A stretch of DNA of 64,000 nt from Paulownia fortunei (taxonomy: Eukaryota; Streptophyta; Magnoliopsida; Lamiales; Paulowniaceae), in contig CM033108.1 in the NCBI GenBank assembly GCA_019321725.1, positions 12,914,060 to 12,978,059 on the forward strand, read 5' to 3'. Every line of letters begins with the position of its first letter. Position 1 is the first letter of the stretch. Shown piece by piece: positions 21,922 through 32,130 of the stretch. The position numbers and the translations under genes were made by a program. The notes under the pieces are model-generated. The model was not told the DNA's origin. It searched no databases and saw nothing but the letters and a program-made list of their open reading frames with translations.

Positions 21922-24251
21922 TGTAATACTCGAGTCTCATGCTACTCACCCGACCAATATAGTTTATGCATTTCATGCTACGTATGTGTCATTTGCATTT
22001 TTAATTAATATTTCATAATGCATTATATTTTATACTATATTTTTAATAATTAAACTTCTGAAGTTGTCACCCGATATTAGTTTCCAAAATTTTTAACCTA
22101 ATTGGTTGAGTTGGTACAAGATACGAGAATTTAGGTGTCAACTATTAGATATTATTAGGATACACATAACTGAAAGGTGGTATCGTTGTATTTATCGGCA
22201 TAGGATAAACTATGCAAATAAATTAATTAGGGAGAAAATAGTGATAGTCATGGTAATAATAATAATAATAAAAGAAAGTAAGGACACTATCATATTAGTT
22301 AAGATGGTGTAAATTCTTACTAGAAAATAAACTTGGGGGCTTATAAATAAATATCAAATTATTATGTATTAATTATATATATATAAATAATATATATATA
22401 TATGTATAGATGTAAGAAATATATATATATAAGTACATGTGTGTAATATAATATATATATACATATATGTATACACGTGTAGTGTAGTAGTTATGTTAAG
22501 GATAAGTATATATAATATATTATATTAGATTTTCTTAGTAGCTAAGTAATAACACACACCACGCACACAACGATTAATACCACACACACATTCACGGAAG
22601 TAAAAAAAAGAAAAATAGAAAAGAAAAAAAAAAGGGTATTTCGATAAATTTCAGCGGTAGGAATTGGAGAAAATTTTGGGTAAGTCTCTTCTCATTTTGT
22701 ATGGATAAAAACATATATTTATGTTGTTTAGAAAGTTTTTTTTATTTAAATTAACTAGTTATCTACTTGTGAGATAATAATTAATATACACCTTTAATTC
22801 AAAATTAGTTACAAAGATTTGATTTTATTATCTTGCATTAATTAGAAGAAAGAGCTAATTTAATTGAGGGATTGGTTATGAGGATTATAAAACAACAATT
22901 AAATAATATTAGAATAAATTCGAGATGAGAAATCAAGGTATTTAAAATATTCTGATTGAGTTGAAGTATATATATTTTTAAGGTTTGACTGTTACTTAAT
23001 TAAATTTAAGTTAGGATCCCTTATGAGATTTGATATAGTAAACCTATTTATTAAGAATGAAGATTAATACGTCATACTTTTACAGGCAGTCTTATATATA
23101 AGGTTAGAGAAGAGAATCTTATTAACCTTCAGTAGGACATCAAAGGTGAAAGGTAAGTGAAAATCCATTTACAACTATAATGCATGGGCATAGTATTTCT
23201 TGTCTTATTTATATAATATGTGATCCTTATGTTTTGATGAGTATTATAAATATCTTATAGTGCATACGTTGCTTGGATGATGGGACATGGGATTCGTTGT
23301 GTCATTGAATATGGCATTCATCAACATTTACACGTGCATGCACAACACGTGCTCACAGTTAAGTTTTTGCATGCATAACATTATTTTCAGAAAGAAAATA
23401 TTTTGGTTGGCCACTACTAGTGTACCGAGGCCTGTGTGGCTTATCTATATGATATTTTGGGGCACCGCGAGTATTACTTCTCGAAGGATCATAGGGGTTG
23501 ACAGGGTATGTGCCTTTGGTGGTCACGAGAGGGTGTACCACTTAACTGTGCCCTTATCGACGCCGCTGGTGGGAAGACTTCTCGAGGGTCATAGGGAAAG
23601 ATAGGGGGTGGATCTCTGGTGATTCCAAGAGATGGCCCTCGGACTGTGTCGATCTATTTATGGCTATGTGATTATTGATATTATTGAGAGTTCTATCCGG
23701 TACATAGTAGGTGGGCCAAGGGCCCAATGATGGAAAATGATTTTGAATTAATAATTTTTATGCTTGCATTCTTGTCATGATCTTATAGAAATGCATTACA
23801 TATATGTTAGATTATCCTTTCAGCATGCATGATTTTCACTTACTGAGTATTAGCTCACGTAGTTCATGCATTGTAGGTAAGTTTGGTGATACTTGAAGCC
23901 ATGGACTTATTGGGCAAGTGGCTGGAATTCCTACAGGTTCTGAGGATCCGTGTACATGGATAACGACCTGCTGGGCTGGTTGTTAGCCTGTTTGATTTTG
24001 GAGTCTACTGTATTAAATTTTAGGACTTGTATTGTGTGTTACTTTTAAAACTTTTTTGTACATGGGTATGTAAATATTATGGTTGTTCTGGGTCCTCACA
24101 GGTATATATATTAGTTTTTGAGTGGAAAAAATAGTTTATTATTTATTAAGTTATTATAGGGAAAAGAAAAAAAATATTTCATGCATGCACACAGGTTTTA
24201 TCATGTCAAATTATACTATATATATGGTTGTGTAGTAATGGGGGTATTTCA
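21922..24251 (+). mobile_element. Solo LTR of a Tekay-type gypsy element
   Basis: 2330 bp starting TGTAATACTCGAGTC and ending GGGGTATTTCA, on the plus strand, inside a copia LTR. Left flank TTTTT and right flank TTTCT suggest a mutated 5-bp duplication; the uninterrupted copia LTR at about 25064 has GGTTTTCTAG at this point. It carries the GC-rich cassette (23430-23690) also found in the minus-strand solo LTR, and an ACGTG/RY-rich stretch near 23325-23380. The early part (22340-22640) is shorter and richer in TA repeats than in its relatives. No coding part remains. Confidence 0.82.
23430..23690 (+). repeat. GC-rich LTR cassette with two internal repeats
   Basis: Between shared flanks (CCACTACTAGTG on the left, a GGGCCCAA zone on the right) this LTR has about 260 bp not found in the LTRs at 825, 8343 and 49316. 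Two related units start ACTTCTCGAAGGATCATAGG near 23477 and ACTTCTCGAGGGTCATAGGG near 23576, about 100 bp apart. The complement is at about 12255-12535. Confidence 0.65.
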
Positions 24252-24309
24252 TTTCTAAAGATTCATTACAGGATCAATGTGATTTGAAATGGAATCATAG
24301 TTATTAAGT
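24252..24309 (+). repeat. Copia B 3' LTR, short right part
   Basis: TTTCTAAAGATTCATTACAG through AAGTCAAAATA continues the LTR broken at 21921 (compare 25064-25130). It stops after about 58 bp; the remaining LTR, about 1.3 kb, is missing and the 3' end of another copia interior follows. Confidence 0.65.
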
Positions 24310-24365
24310 CAAAATAGGATGGGTCTTAGATACACAGGCAATTGCGTTTAGGATAAATGGAAGAT
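24310..24365 (+). mobile_element. 3' end of a copia interior next to an LTR
   Basis: GATGGGTCTTAGATAC through GGATAAATGGAAGA matches the end of copia C's interior at 31588-31635 just before its 3' LTR. So the LTR at 24366 also sits as a 3' LTR for a lost upstream interior, an LTR-interior-LTR chain. Confidence 0.65.
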
Positions 24366-26503
24366 TGTTAGAGTAGTGTCTGGCGAGCTAATTAGCGAAG
24401 AGCTTTTATACTCTTGTAAAAACAATCTTATTCATAATGTTAAAATAAATAAATTGCATTTATTTATCTTTAATTATTTTTATCAATTAGATAAAGTTCC
24501 TAGATCATTTTTAGCTACGGGGCATGGTCACACATATGATGGTGATCATAGAATATACCTTTATGGCTTTGATCTTAAACATGTTTCGAGTTGGGGGTTC
24601 ATTAAGATGGGGCATTGATAAGGCTGATAGACTCGCACACATGATGCATACTTGAAAAGAGAATGTCTCATTCCATAGATATTGTCATAGGGATGCTAGT
24701 GCATCTGTGTGGGTGTTTTGTTAGGGAACGAGTACATTGAATGGCCCACTGAAAAATTCTTAATTGGAAAGCATTGTTTGTCAAATGAGAATTTTCTAGT
24801 TACGATAGTACATTAATTAGTCATTTGACTTGAGGCACCATGGTGGCCTTGTGCGCCGCGACATCATACGCTTTAATGTATTTCCTGATTGCATGACAAC
24901 CATAAGAGGCTTGCGTTGGGTGTATGATCTTAGTGTACGGAGGTCAATGCGTAGCAAATAAAGGATCCATCACCTATCAGGTAGAATAGGAGAATCTCTT
25001 ATGTTTTCATAGTCCTTGATCCCTGAGACCTTGGCTGAGGCAGGATGAATACTAGATGTAGGGTTTTCTAGTGATTCATCAAAAAATCAATGTGACTTGA
25101 AATAAAATTATAGTTATTAAGTCAAAATATGGTTTCGACTAATAATTCATGCCTTATACTTAATTGGGAGATTAGTTGATAGAGGGACGGATCGTATTTG
25201 CATAGTACTTATAACATAAAAGGTTCACTTGTTATTCACCTAAGACTAGGTAGTTGAGATGTGCTGCTAGGTGTTTTCTTTGAACATTAAATTTATTCAT
25301 AAGTTGTAAAGGTTGTAAGTCTACTGTTAGCTTAGTTGGGAACATAATAGGTCACACAAAAATTGAGATTAAGTTGATTAATAGAGATTAATCAACTTGA
25401 GTTAGAATTAATTTAAATAGTTAAATTAATTCATTAAAATAAATAATATGATTATTAATAAATAATAAGATTATTTATTTAAACCTAATCATGATTAGGG
25501 GCTATTGAGGTTGAATTAATTAATTGATGGAGATCAATTATATTAGCTTGGCCTAAAATTAATTTAAGGAGTTAAATTAATTTAACCAATTAAAAAATAG
25601 AATTATTTTAATTGGGACTAATATGATTAGGTGGCCTATAATGGAACCAACTAATTAATTGATTGGATCAATTAATTGTATTGAACTTTTTAATTAATTG
25701 TTGGAGGTCAATTAATTGGACTTTAATAAAATAATTAGAGTCTAAGCACATGGGGTTAGAGGCCCATTAGGATTTTTTTCAATTGCTAGAATTAAAGATG
25801 GAAAGATTTTGTCTTGAAGTAAAAGAAATAAGATATATGGAAGGAGAAGATTTCCCAATTGGATTAGGGGACTATTCAGAGTAAGAGTTGGAGACCTAAT
25901 AGGATTAGGTCAAGACTACATTGTGTATATATATACAATGTAGGGGCCAAAAATTAATAGCAATAGAGCTAGAATTTTCTTCCCTTTCTCCAGTTTTCCT
26001 ACTCGTTTTTTTTTTGTTCTATTTTCTTACTTTAAGAAAAACTACTGCAACAAAAGTTTTCATCATTTTTTGATTAAAAGGTCAATTCTTCTGTCACTTG
26101 TTGATTCAAGAATTAATCTTGTCTCTGAAATATATTTAGAAATAAGAAGTTCAAATTCACAATCAAGGATTTGAAGCTTGTAGATCTACTCAAAAGTGTG
26201 GATACCATTAGAGGGACTACACTTCGAGTCCTTGGTGAACGTTTTGAGAGGCCATCAAAATTGTTCAAAAGGAGTTTGAGGAATCTAAATTCCTTCTTCC
26301 CTTTCATCAACCGGATTGCTTAAAAGGTATAATCGCAAAACTTTAGTTATTTAATTTTATTAAACAAGCAATCATAAACGTAAATAGAAAATCACATCAA
26401 ATCCAGGATATACATATACATATGATGTATGATTTTATTTCAATTATAAAAAAAATTTAAATTTCTACTGTACTTGCAATCCTGCAATTACGTGAACCCA
26501 ACA
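24366..26503 (+). repeat. Copia C 5' LTR
   Basis: 2138 bp starting TGTTAGAGTAGTGTCTGGCG and ending CGTGAACCCAACA, followed by a primer-binding site. 25370-25760 is dominated by AATTAATT and TTGATTGGATCAATTAATT-like inverted words. The start recurs at 31636, 21249 and, inverted, near 17988. Confidence 0.88.
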
Positions 26504-26504
26504 G

Positions 26505-26517
26505 TGGTATCAGAGCC
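26505..26517 (+). other. Copia C primer-binding site, initiator tRNA-Met type
   Basis: TGGTATCAGAGCC begins two bases after the LTR. Confidence 0.88.
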
Positions 26518-28110
26518 TAACTTTATGCATTCTGATTGTTTTCATGATGTTTTATATATGAATCATTCAAATAATGAAAAATATGTTTAATTACATTTTT
26601 GTTTGGTAATTATAATTTTGGAATTTTTTGCATGATTTTAAAGTGTTAAATTACCTGACAAAAAAACAAAACAAATAAAAAAAACTAGGTTAGATACGTT
26701 GTGGTGCCGTGGCGCCAGACGTGCAATTTTGCTAGGTAGCAAATTATTTGCTGCTTGTTTTCTTATCACATGCAGAATTTGAATTTTTAATTTTTAAAAT
26801 TAAATGTTAATTTTAAAATTCAAAAAATTATTTTTATGAAAAACCATGAATTAATTTCCAAACTAGAAAAATATAATTTTTAAGAACTTGGTAAATTTGC
26901 ATGCTTTGAATTTTTATCATGTGATGATTAAATTAAGCATGAATGGGATGAAAGATCTTGGAGCCTAGACCATTTATTTTCTATGTATAGTTTTATGCTT
27001 TTGGGTTTTTGATTAAAATGAAGCCTGCGAGTCTCATATTTTCTCTATTTTTTACTCTAAATATAAATTTTATGTTCCTCCAATGTACCTCCCCTTAGAA
27101 GAAATTACAAAGTTTCTTGTTAGTTTAAACAATTGTAATAAGAGTAGTATTAGGATGGTGAGCCCTTCTTTTACTTTTTGTGGACAAGAAGAAGGAGCAA
27201 GGTGGAGAAAAGCAAGGATTCAAGGTCCAGGAATGTGTGATTCATGTAATAGATAGGATTTATTATTGTTTTAATTAATTATTCTTAAATTGACCTTAAG
27301 ATCCACTTTGGCTCGAGTGGATCACATAGGAAAAGGCTCATGACCATCCCATTATTTATATATTTTAGATGCATGCATAGGTTTATTTAATTTGTTCCTT
27401 TAATTATGCTTGTAATCTTAAGATAGTGTAACATTAAATAAACAAAACGAAATAAAATGATAAGGTTTGGGTAAAATTGAAACCCTCACTTTGAAGTGTT
27501 CTAAGTTTAAGAATTTATTAATTCTATATCAAGTGTTAATGGGCAATATTGGGCGGGGCCCAATTGTTCAAGCCTTTCATCATAAGTAGCCGGCATATGA
27601 AATGCTGCCACACTTAGTCTGTTGATCACGAGTCGTGGGATGTGCTAAGTGGAGGTAATAGTTGTCACCACTACTTGCATAGAGATACCCGTGGGGTAAG
27701 AGGGCTAAAAATATTGGCCACAAGTCGGGGGACATACTTTAGTTGTGCTATTCATATGGATGTTTAATGGGATATGCTTGATACTTAGTACCATATGGGC
27801 TTATAAAATTAAGGTGTATGGGAAGTAGTAAGGCAAAATAGCTTGAAGGTTGCATGGGATGCAATTGCTAATATGTTAGCTACCTTTTTGTTTTATCATA
27901 TGGGCTCATAAAATTTGGGTGTATGATAAGACTAGTTCGACTTCAAGCCCACTAGGAAATATGATTTCCTGAATATCCATCATGAGGGTGATGGGAATCG
28001 AAGAAAATAGTAGGAGATATTTATAATTAAAGGCCTTATTATAAATGATTAAACTGTTGAATGTAGGCTTATTTTTTTGCCTCATGTTTTGTAGATATCT
28101 TATTTACATT
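26518..28110 (+). other. Copia C untranslated leader
   Basis: About 1.6 kb between primer-binding site and gag with no open frame. It has a short GC-rich island (26698-26730, GTGGTGCCGTGGCGCCAGAC) and a motif repeated about 105 bp apart: CATATGGGCTTATAAAATT at 27791 and CATATGGGCTCATAAAATT at 27898. The same layout is seen inverted at 39500-41000 and 55600-57430. Such a leader could hold packaging or translation signals; this is inference. Confidence 0.65.
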
Positions 28111-28937
28111 ATGCCTATAAATCCACTTGCATCAATTCTTGACACTAACAAACTTACTGGTCCTAACTATGTTGACTAGTTAAGGAACCTTTGGATAGTT
28201 CTCCAATCTAAAAATAAGGTTTATTTCCTCGACAAGGCACCACTGGCTCTGCTAGAGGGGGCCATAAAGGAAGAACAAGCAAAATATTGTCAACATGTTT
28301 AGGATAATCTACAAGCTTGGTGCTATATGATAGCATCTATGTCAAACGAGCTGCAAAGATAGCCATAGGGTATGGCACATGCTGCCGTATCCATCTTTAT
28401 TTGAAGGAATTATATGGTGAACATATAAGGCAAGCTAGATACCAAGTATCTAAGGAGCTCTTTCGATGCTGTATGACGGAAGGCTTTTTGGTTCATGATC
28501 ATAGACTAAAGATGATAGCCTTAATCAAGAGACTTGAGTCCCTAGGAATCATTATGAACAACAAACTCTATGTGGATCTCGCATTGCAGTCTTTGTTGCC
28601 CTCGTTTAACTCATTTGTAGTCAATTTCAACATGCACAAAATAGAGACTACCCTTACTGAGGTGGTCAACATGTTGAAGACTACCGAGTTCACTATGAAG
28701 AAGAAGAAGCCTGTCCTGCTCATTAGCTCTTCATCCCAATCTAAGATTAAAAGGTCAAAGAAAGGAAAGAAGAAAAGTTCTTCTAAGAAGGCCAAGGGTA
28801 TAAAGGCCTCATGTGGAGTGAAGAAAGATTCCAAACCAGACGACAAGTGTTACTATTGTGGCAAAACTTGCAAATCACTAGAAGAGTTCTGGATGTTCTA
28901 TATTGAAGTTAACATTTTGGTTAACGATGCTTCTTAG
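28111..28937 (+). pseudogene. Copia C gag (broken)
   Basis: Starts at ATG 28111 (MPINPLASILDTNKLTGPNY), the usual beginning of this copia gag family; a TAG where Trp is expected stops it at 28177. After a frameshift, 28317-28937 carries the middle and end: ELFRCCMTEGFLVHDH, then LKMIALIKRLESLGI, then VNMLKTTEFTMKKKKPVLL and a Lys/Ser-rich basic linker. The zinc knuckle reads CYYCGKTC with the His and last Cys region deleted. Gag would assemble the particle; this copy cannot make a normal one. Confidence 0.82.
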
Positions 28938-29207
28938 GTATTAGATACCAGTTATGATACTCATCTATGAAATGATTTATAGGTGATGATAAGAAGTAGG
29001 GAGTTGAGTAGAGGAGAGTGGATCCTGAGGCTTGGAAATGGAGCAAAAATAGCTCCATTAGCCATAAGAACTGTCTACTTAGCACTAGGAGATGGAAAAA
29101 TGATAGTTTTAAATTTTTGTCTTTATGTTCCTAAATTATTAAAAAACATTATCTTTGTTCCAGTTTTGGATAGAGAGGACTACAAATCATTTGGATTTGA
29201 TCTATAG
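28938..29207 (+). pseudogene. Copia C protease remnant
   Basis: Reads LDTSYDTHL where DTG is expected, then a stop, then RSRELSRGEWILRLGNGA and VPKLLKNIIFVPVLDRED, the typical copia protease fold region. The catalytic Gly is changed to Ser. The GAG-pre-integrase finger that should follow is missing: the sequence goes straight to the integrase core. Confidence 0.75.
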
Positions 29208-30020
29208 GATGTAAGCGGGCCACTAAGTGTTAGCGCCCCAGGAAACTACCACTATTTTATTATTTTTACCGATGATTATTCTAGGTATGGGTATATGTAT
29301 CTTTTAACATACAAGTCTGAAGCCTTTGAAAGGTTCAAAGATTTTAGGCATGAAATGGAGAAACAAACTAGGTGAAGTATTAAGACTTTTTGATCTGATC
29401 GAGGAGGCGAATACTTAGGCTTAGGGTTTCTTGATTATCTAAATATGAAACAGATTCTCTCACACTGGACTCCGCCAGCAACTCCATAACTAAATGGGGT
29501 TGCAGAGCATAAAAACCGAACCCTATTGGATATGGTTTGGTCCATGATGAGCTTCAATGGGATTTCTTTTTCATTTTGGGGCTATGCTCTAGAAACGGTG
29601 GCATTTTTGTTAAATAGAGTGCCAAGTAAGTCAGTGCCCAAAACACCATATGAAATGTGGTGTAGCAAACCCCTTCATATAAGTATCTTAGTGTATGGGG
29701 TGCCCTGCTTACGTGAAATAGTTGGTGGGAGATAAGTTGGATGCTAGATCTACCTTATGAAAGTTTATGTGGTATCCCAAAGGAATCCGTTGGATACTAT
29801 TTCTACGATCCTTCAGAATAAAAAGGTGTCTATTTTGATTAATGCCACCTTCGTAGAGAAGGAGTTTCTACTATATAGAAAAGGTGAGATTGTAGAGCTT
29901 GAAGAAATTCAAAAATCACAAAGTGCCCTGGAAAAGACAGTAGTAATAGAACCACCCAAAACTAACATTCCTATCACAAAGCCTCCTAGAAGATCTGAAA
30001 GGATCTTGAGACCACCTAAA
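29200..30020 (+). pseudogene. Copia C integrase core and linker (broken)
   Basis: Reads DVSGPLSV, YHYFIIFTDDYSRYGYMYLL, SDRGGEYLG, NGVAEHKNRTLLDMVWSMMS and FWGYALETVAFLLNRVPS. The three catalytic acids (Asp in DVSG, Asp in SDRGGEY, Glu in VAEHKN) are visible. The linker shows RSERILRPPKRYG near 29991, normal just before the RT. Stops at about 29210, 29373 and 29490 interrupt it. Confidence 0.8.
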
Positions 30021-31590
30021 CGGTATGGTCTTTTGTTGGAGAACAAACAAGAGCGTTCTTTGGATAATGATCTAAGGAATTATGGAGAAGTGATGTTGGA
30101 CATCAATTTGGAGAGATGACAAGAAGCCATGCAAACTGAGATGGACTCCATATACTGCAATAAGGAATGGACCTTGATACACCCACCATAGGGTATAGTA
30201 CCCATCGACTGTGAATGTATCTATAAGTGAAAGGTTGGAATAGATGAAGAGGTAGTGACCTATAAGGCACGACTGGTTGCAAAAAGCTATACTCCAAAAC
30301 AAAGTGTTGACTATGAGGAAACCTTTTCACCAGTGACGATGCTAAAATCCATTCAAATATTGCTTGTCATATCAGCATATTATAACTATGAGATATGGCA
30401 AATGGAAGTGAAGACCATCTTTTCTCAAAGGAAATATTAAGGAAGAGATCTATATGAGGCAACCAGAGGGCTTCAAATCTAGTGGGAGCGAGCAAAAGGT
30501 TTGTGAACTCTATAAATCCGTTTATGGACTCCAACAAGCTAGCTAGAATCTTTCATTCAACAAAGTAATCAAATCATTCGATTTTCAAAAATCCAGATAA
30601 ACCTTGTGTGTATAAGAAAATTCGTGGGAGCATAGTGATCTTTATTGTCCTTTATTTTGATGACATACTACTTATTAGGAATGATGCAATGATGTTGCAA
30701 TCAACAAAGGCTTGGTTGTCTACTCAGTTGTCCATGAAGGATTTGGAATAAGCATTCTCTATTTTAGGGTTTAGGATCAATAGAGGTAGATCGAAAAGGA
30801 TGATCGGACTATCCTAATCTATGTACACAGACTAAGTGCTAAAGAGGTTTAGCATGGAAAAATTCAAAAAATGATTCTTACCTATAAGTCATGGGGTTTC
30901 TCTTTTGAAGTCAATGTTACCAAAGACACATGAGGAAAAAGAGAGAATGACTCACATATAATATACACCCACAATTGGAAGCATTATGTATGCAATGTTT
31001 TGTATGAGGCCTGATGTCGCATATGCTCTGAGTGTCACAAGCATATATTAGTCCAATTATGGCAAGGAGCATTGGAAAGTGGTAAAGACGATCCTTAAGT
31101 ACTTGCGAAGGACTAAGGATGTCTTCTGGGTTTATGTCAATGGAGAACTGAAGATAGTAGGCTTTACTAATTCTAGCTTTCACTCTGATATAGATGATTT
31201 GAAGTTAATTTCAGGATTCGTATTCATGCTAAATAGTAGAGCGGTCAGCTAGAAGAGTTCCAAGCAAGAGACAACTGCGGATTTGGCCACCGAAGCTAAA
31301 TATATCATAGCATGTAATGCAGCAAAAGAAGGTGTTAGATAAGAAACTTCATCCAAAAGTTAGGTATAGTCCCCTCTATTGTTAATCAAGTTTTGGTGTA
31401 CTGTGATAACAACAGGGTTGTTGTGCAAGCAAAGGAGTTGAGATCTTATCAAAGATCCAAGCACATTATGAGGCGATACTATCTAATTCGCGAGATCATT
31501 AGTAGAGAAGACGTTCAAGTCTAGCGAGTGTCCTCGATAGAAAATATAGAAGATCTATTGACAAAGACCTTAGTGACATCTTGAGAAGAT
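30021..31590 (+). pseudogene. Copia C reverse transcriptase and RNase H (broken)
   Basis: RT shows YKARLVAKSYTPKQSVDYEE, TFSPVTMLKSIQILL, WQMEVKT (Glu where the first catalytic Asp is normal), YMRQPEGFKSSGS after a frameshift, VYGLQQAS, and YFDDILLIRN for the YVDD box. RNase H shows VGFTNSSFHSD (Asn in place of the usual first Asp), SSKQETTADLATEAKYI, VYCDNN, and the end ENIEDLLTKTL. Several stops and frameshifts are present. The end leads into the region before the 3' LTR. Confidence 0.8.
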
Positions 31591-31635
31591 GGGTCTTAGA
31601 TACATGGGCAATTAGCTTTAGGACAAATTGAAGAT

Positions 31636-31763
31636 TGTTAGAGTAGTGCCCGATGAGCTAATTAGCGGTGAGCTTTTATACTCTTGTAACACCTGTCTTA
31701 TTCATATTATTTAAATAAATTAAAGGTATTTCTTTATCTTTAATTATTTTTATCAATTAGATA
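31636..31763 (+). repeat. Copia C 3' LTR, first 128 bp only
   Basis: TGTTAGAGTAGTGCCCGATG starts the LTR; it matches 24366-24500 less a small gap, then reaches the N run. After the gap no LTR sequence is seen. Confidence 0.8.
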
Positions 31764-31863
31764 NNNNNNNNNNNNNNNNNNNNNNNNNNNNNNNNNNNNN
31801 NNNNNNNNNNNNNNNNNNNNNNNNNNNNNNNNNNNNNNNNNNNNNNNNNNNNNNNNNNNNNNN
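31764..31863. other. Assembly gap of 100 N
   Basis: Exactly 100 N, a common placeholder for a gap of unknown size. Sequence on the two sides is unrelated: copia LTR on the left, purine-rich simple repeats on the right. Confidence 0.98.
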
Positions 31864-32130
31864 GGAGGGGACGGTCTGGTGGTGGTGGTGGTGGCTGAGA
31901 AAGGAAGAAGAAGAAAGACAAAAGAGAGAAAAAAAATGGCAAATGAAAGAAAAAGAAGGGGAAGGGGAGGAGGAGGAGAATGAGGGGGTGGTGTGGTGGT
32001 GGTGATAGCCGGTGGAGTTGGGAGTGGTGGTGGTGGTGGTGGTGGTGGTGGTAGTTATTGTTGTTGTTGTTGAGGAAGGAAGAAGAAGAAGAAGGACAAA
32101 AGATAGAAACAGAAAAGACAAATGAAAATT
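31864..32130. repeat. GGT/GAA-rich simple repeats with a duplicated unit
   Basis: Contains GGT runs (near 31877-31893 and 32027-32051), a GTT run near 32055 and two similar purine blocks (AGGAAGAAGAAGAAAGACAAA near 31900 and a second near 32083). Frames through it give homopolymer-like peptides and are not genes. Confidence 0.85.

Larger units (their letters stand above)
24366..31763 (+). mobile_element. Copia C: Ty1/copia retrotransposon, cut by the assembly gap
   Basis: The most complete copia here: 5' LTR 24366-26503, primer-binding site, a 1.6-kb leader, gag, protease, integrase, RT and RNase H, then the first 128 bp of the 3' LTR before the N gap. Integrase before RT is the Ty1/copia order. 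Stops, frameshifts, a damaged zinc knuckle, a lost GAG-pre-integrase region and altered catalytic residues make it defective. Lineage within copia is not assigned. No left target duplication can be read because another copia interior abuts the LTR. Confidence 0.88.

Noticed and set aside
22340..22520. TATATA-rich stretch as a promoter
   Set aside because: Long TA repeats inside a solo LTR with no adjacent gene; a TATA call would be arbitrary.
31753..32121. Minus-strand frames with Ser, Thr and Pro runs
   Set aside because: They run through the N gap and GGT/GAA simple repeats, so they are artefacts.
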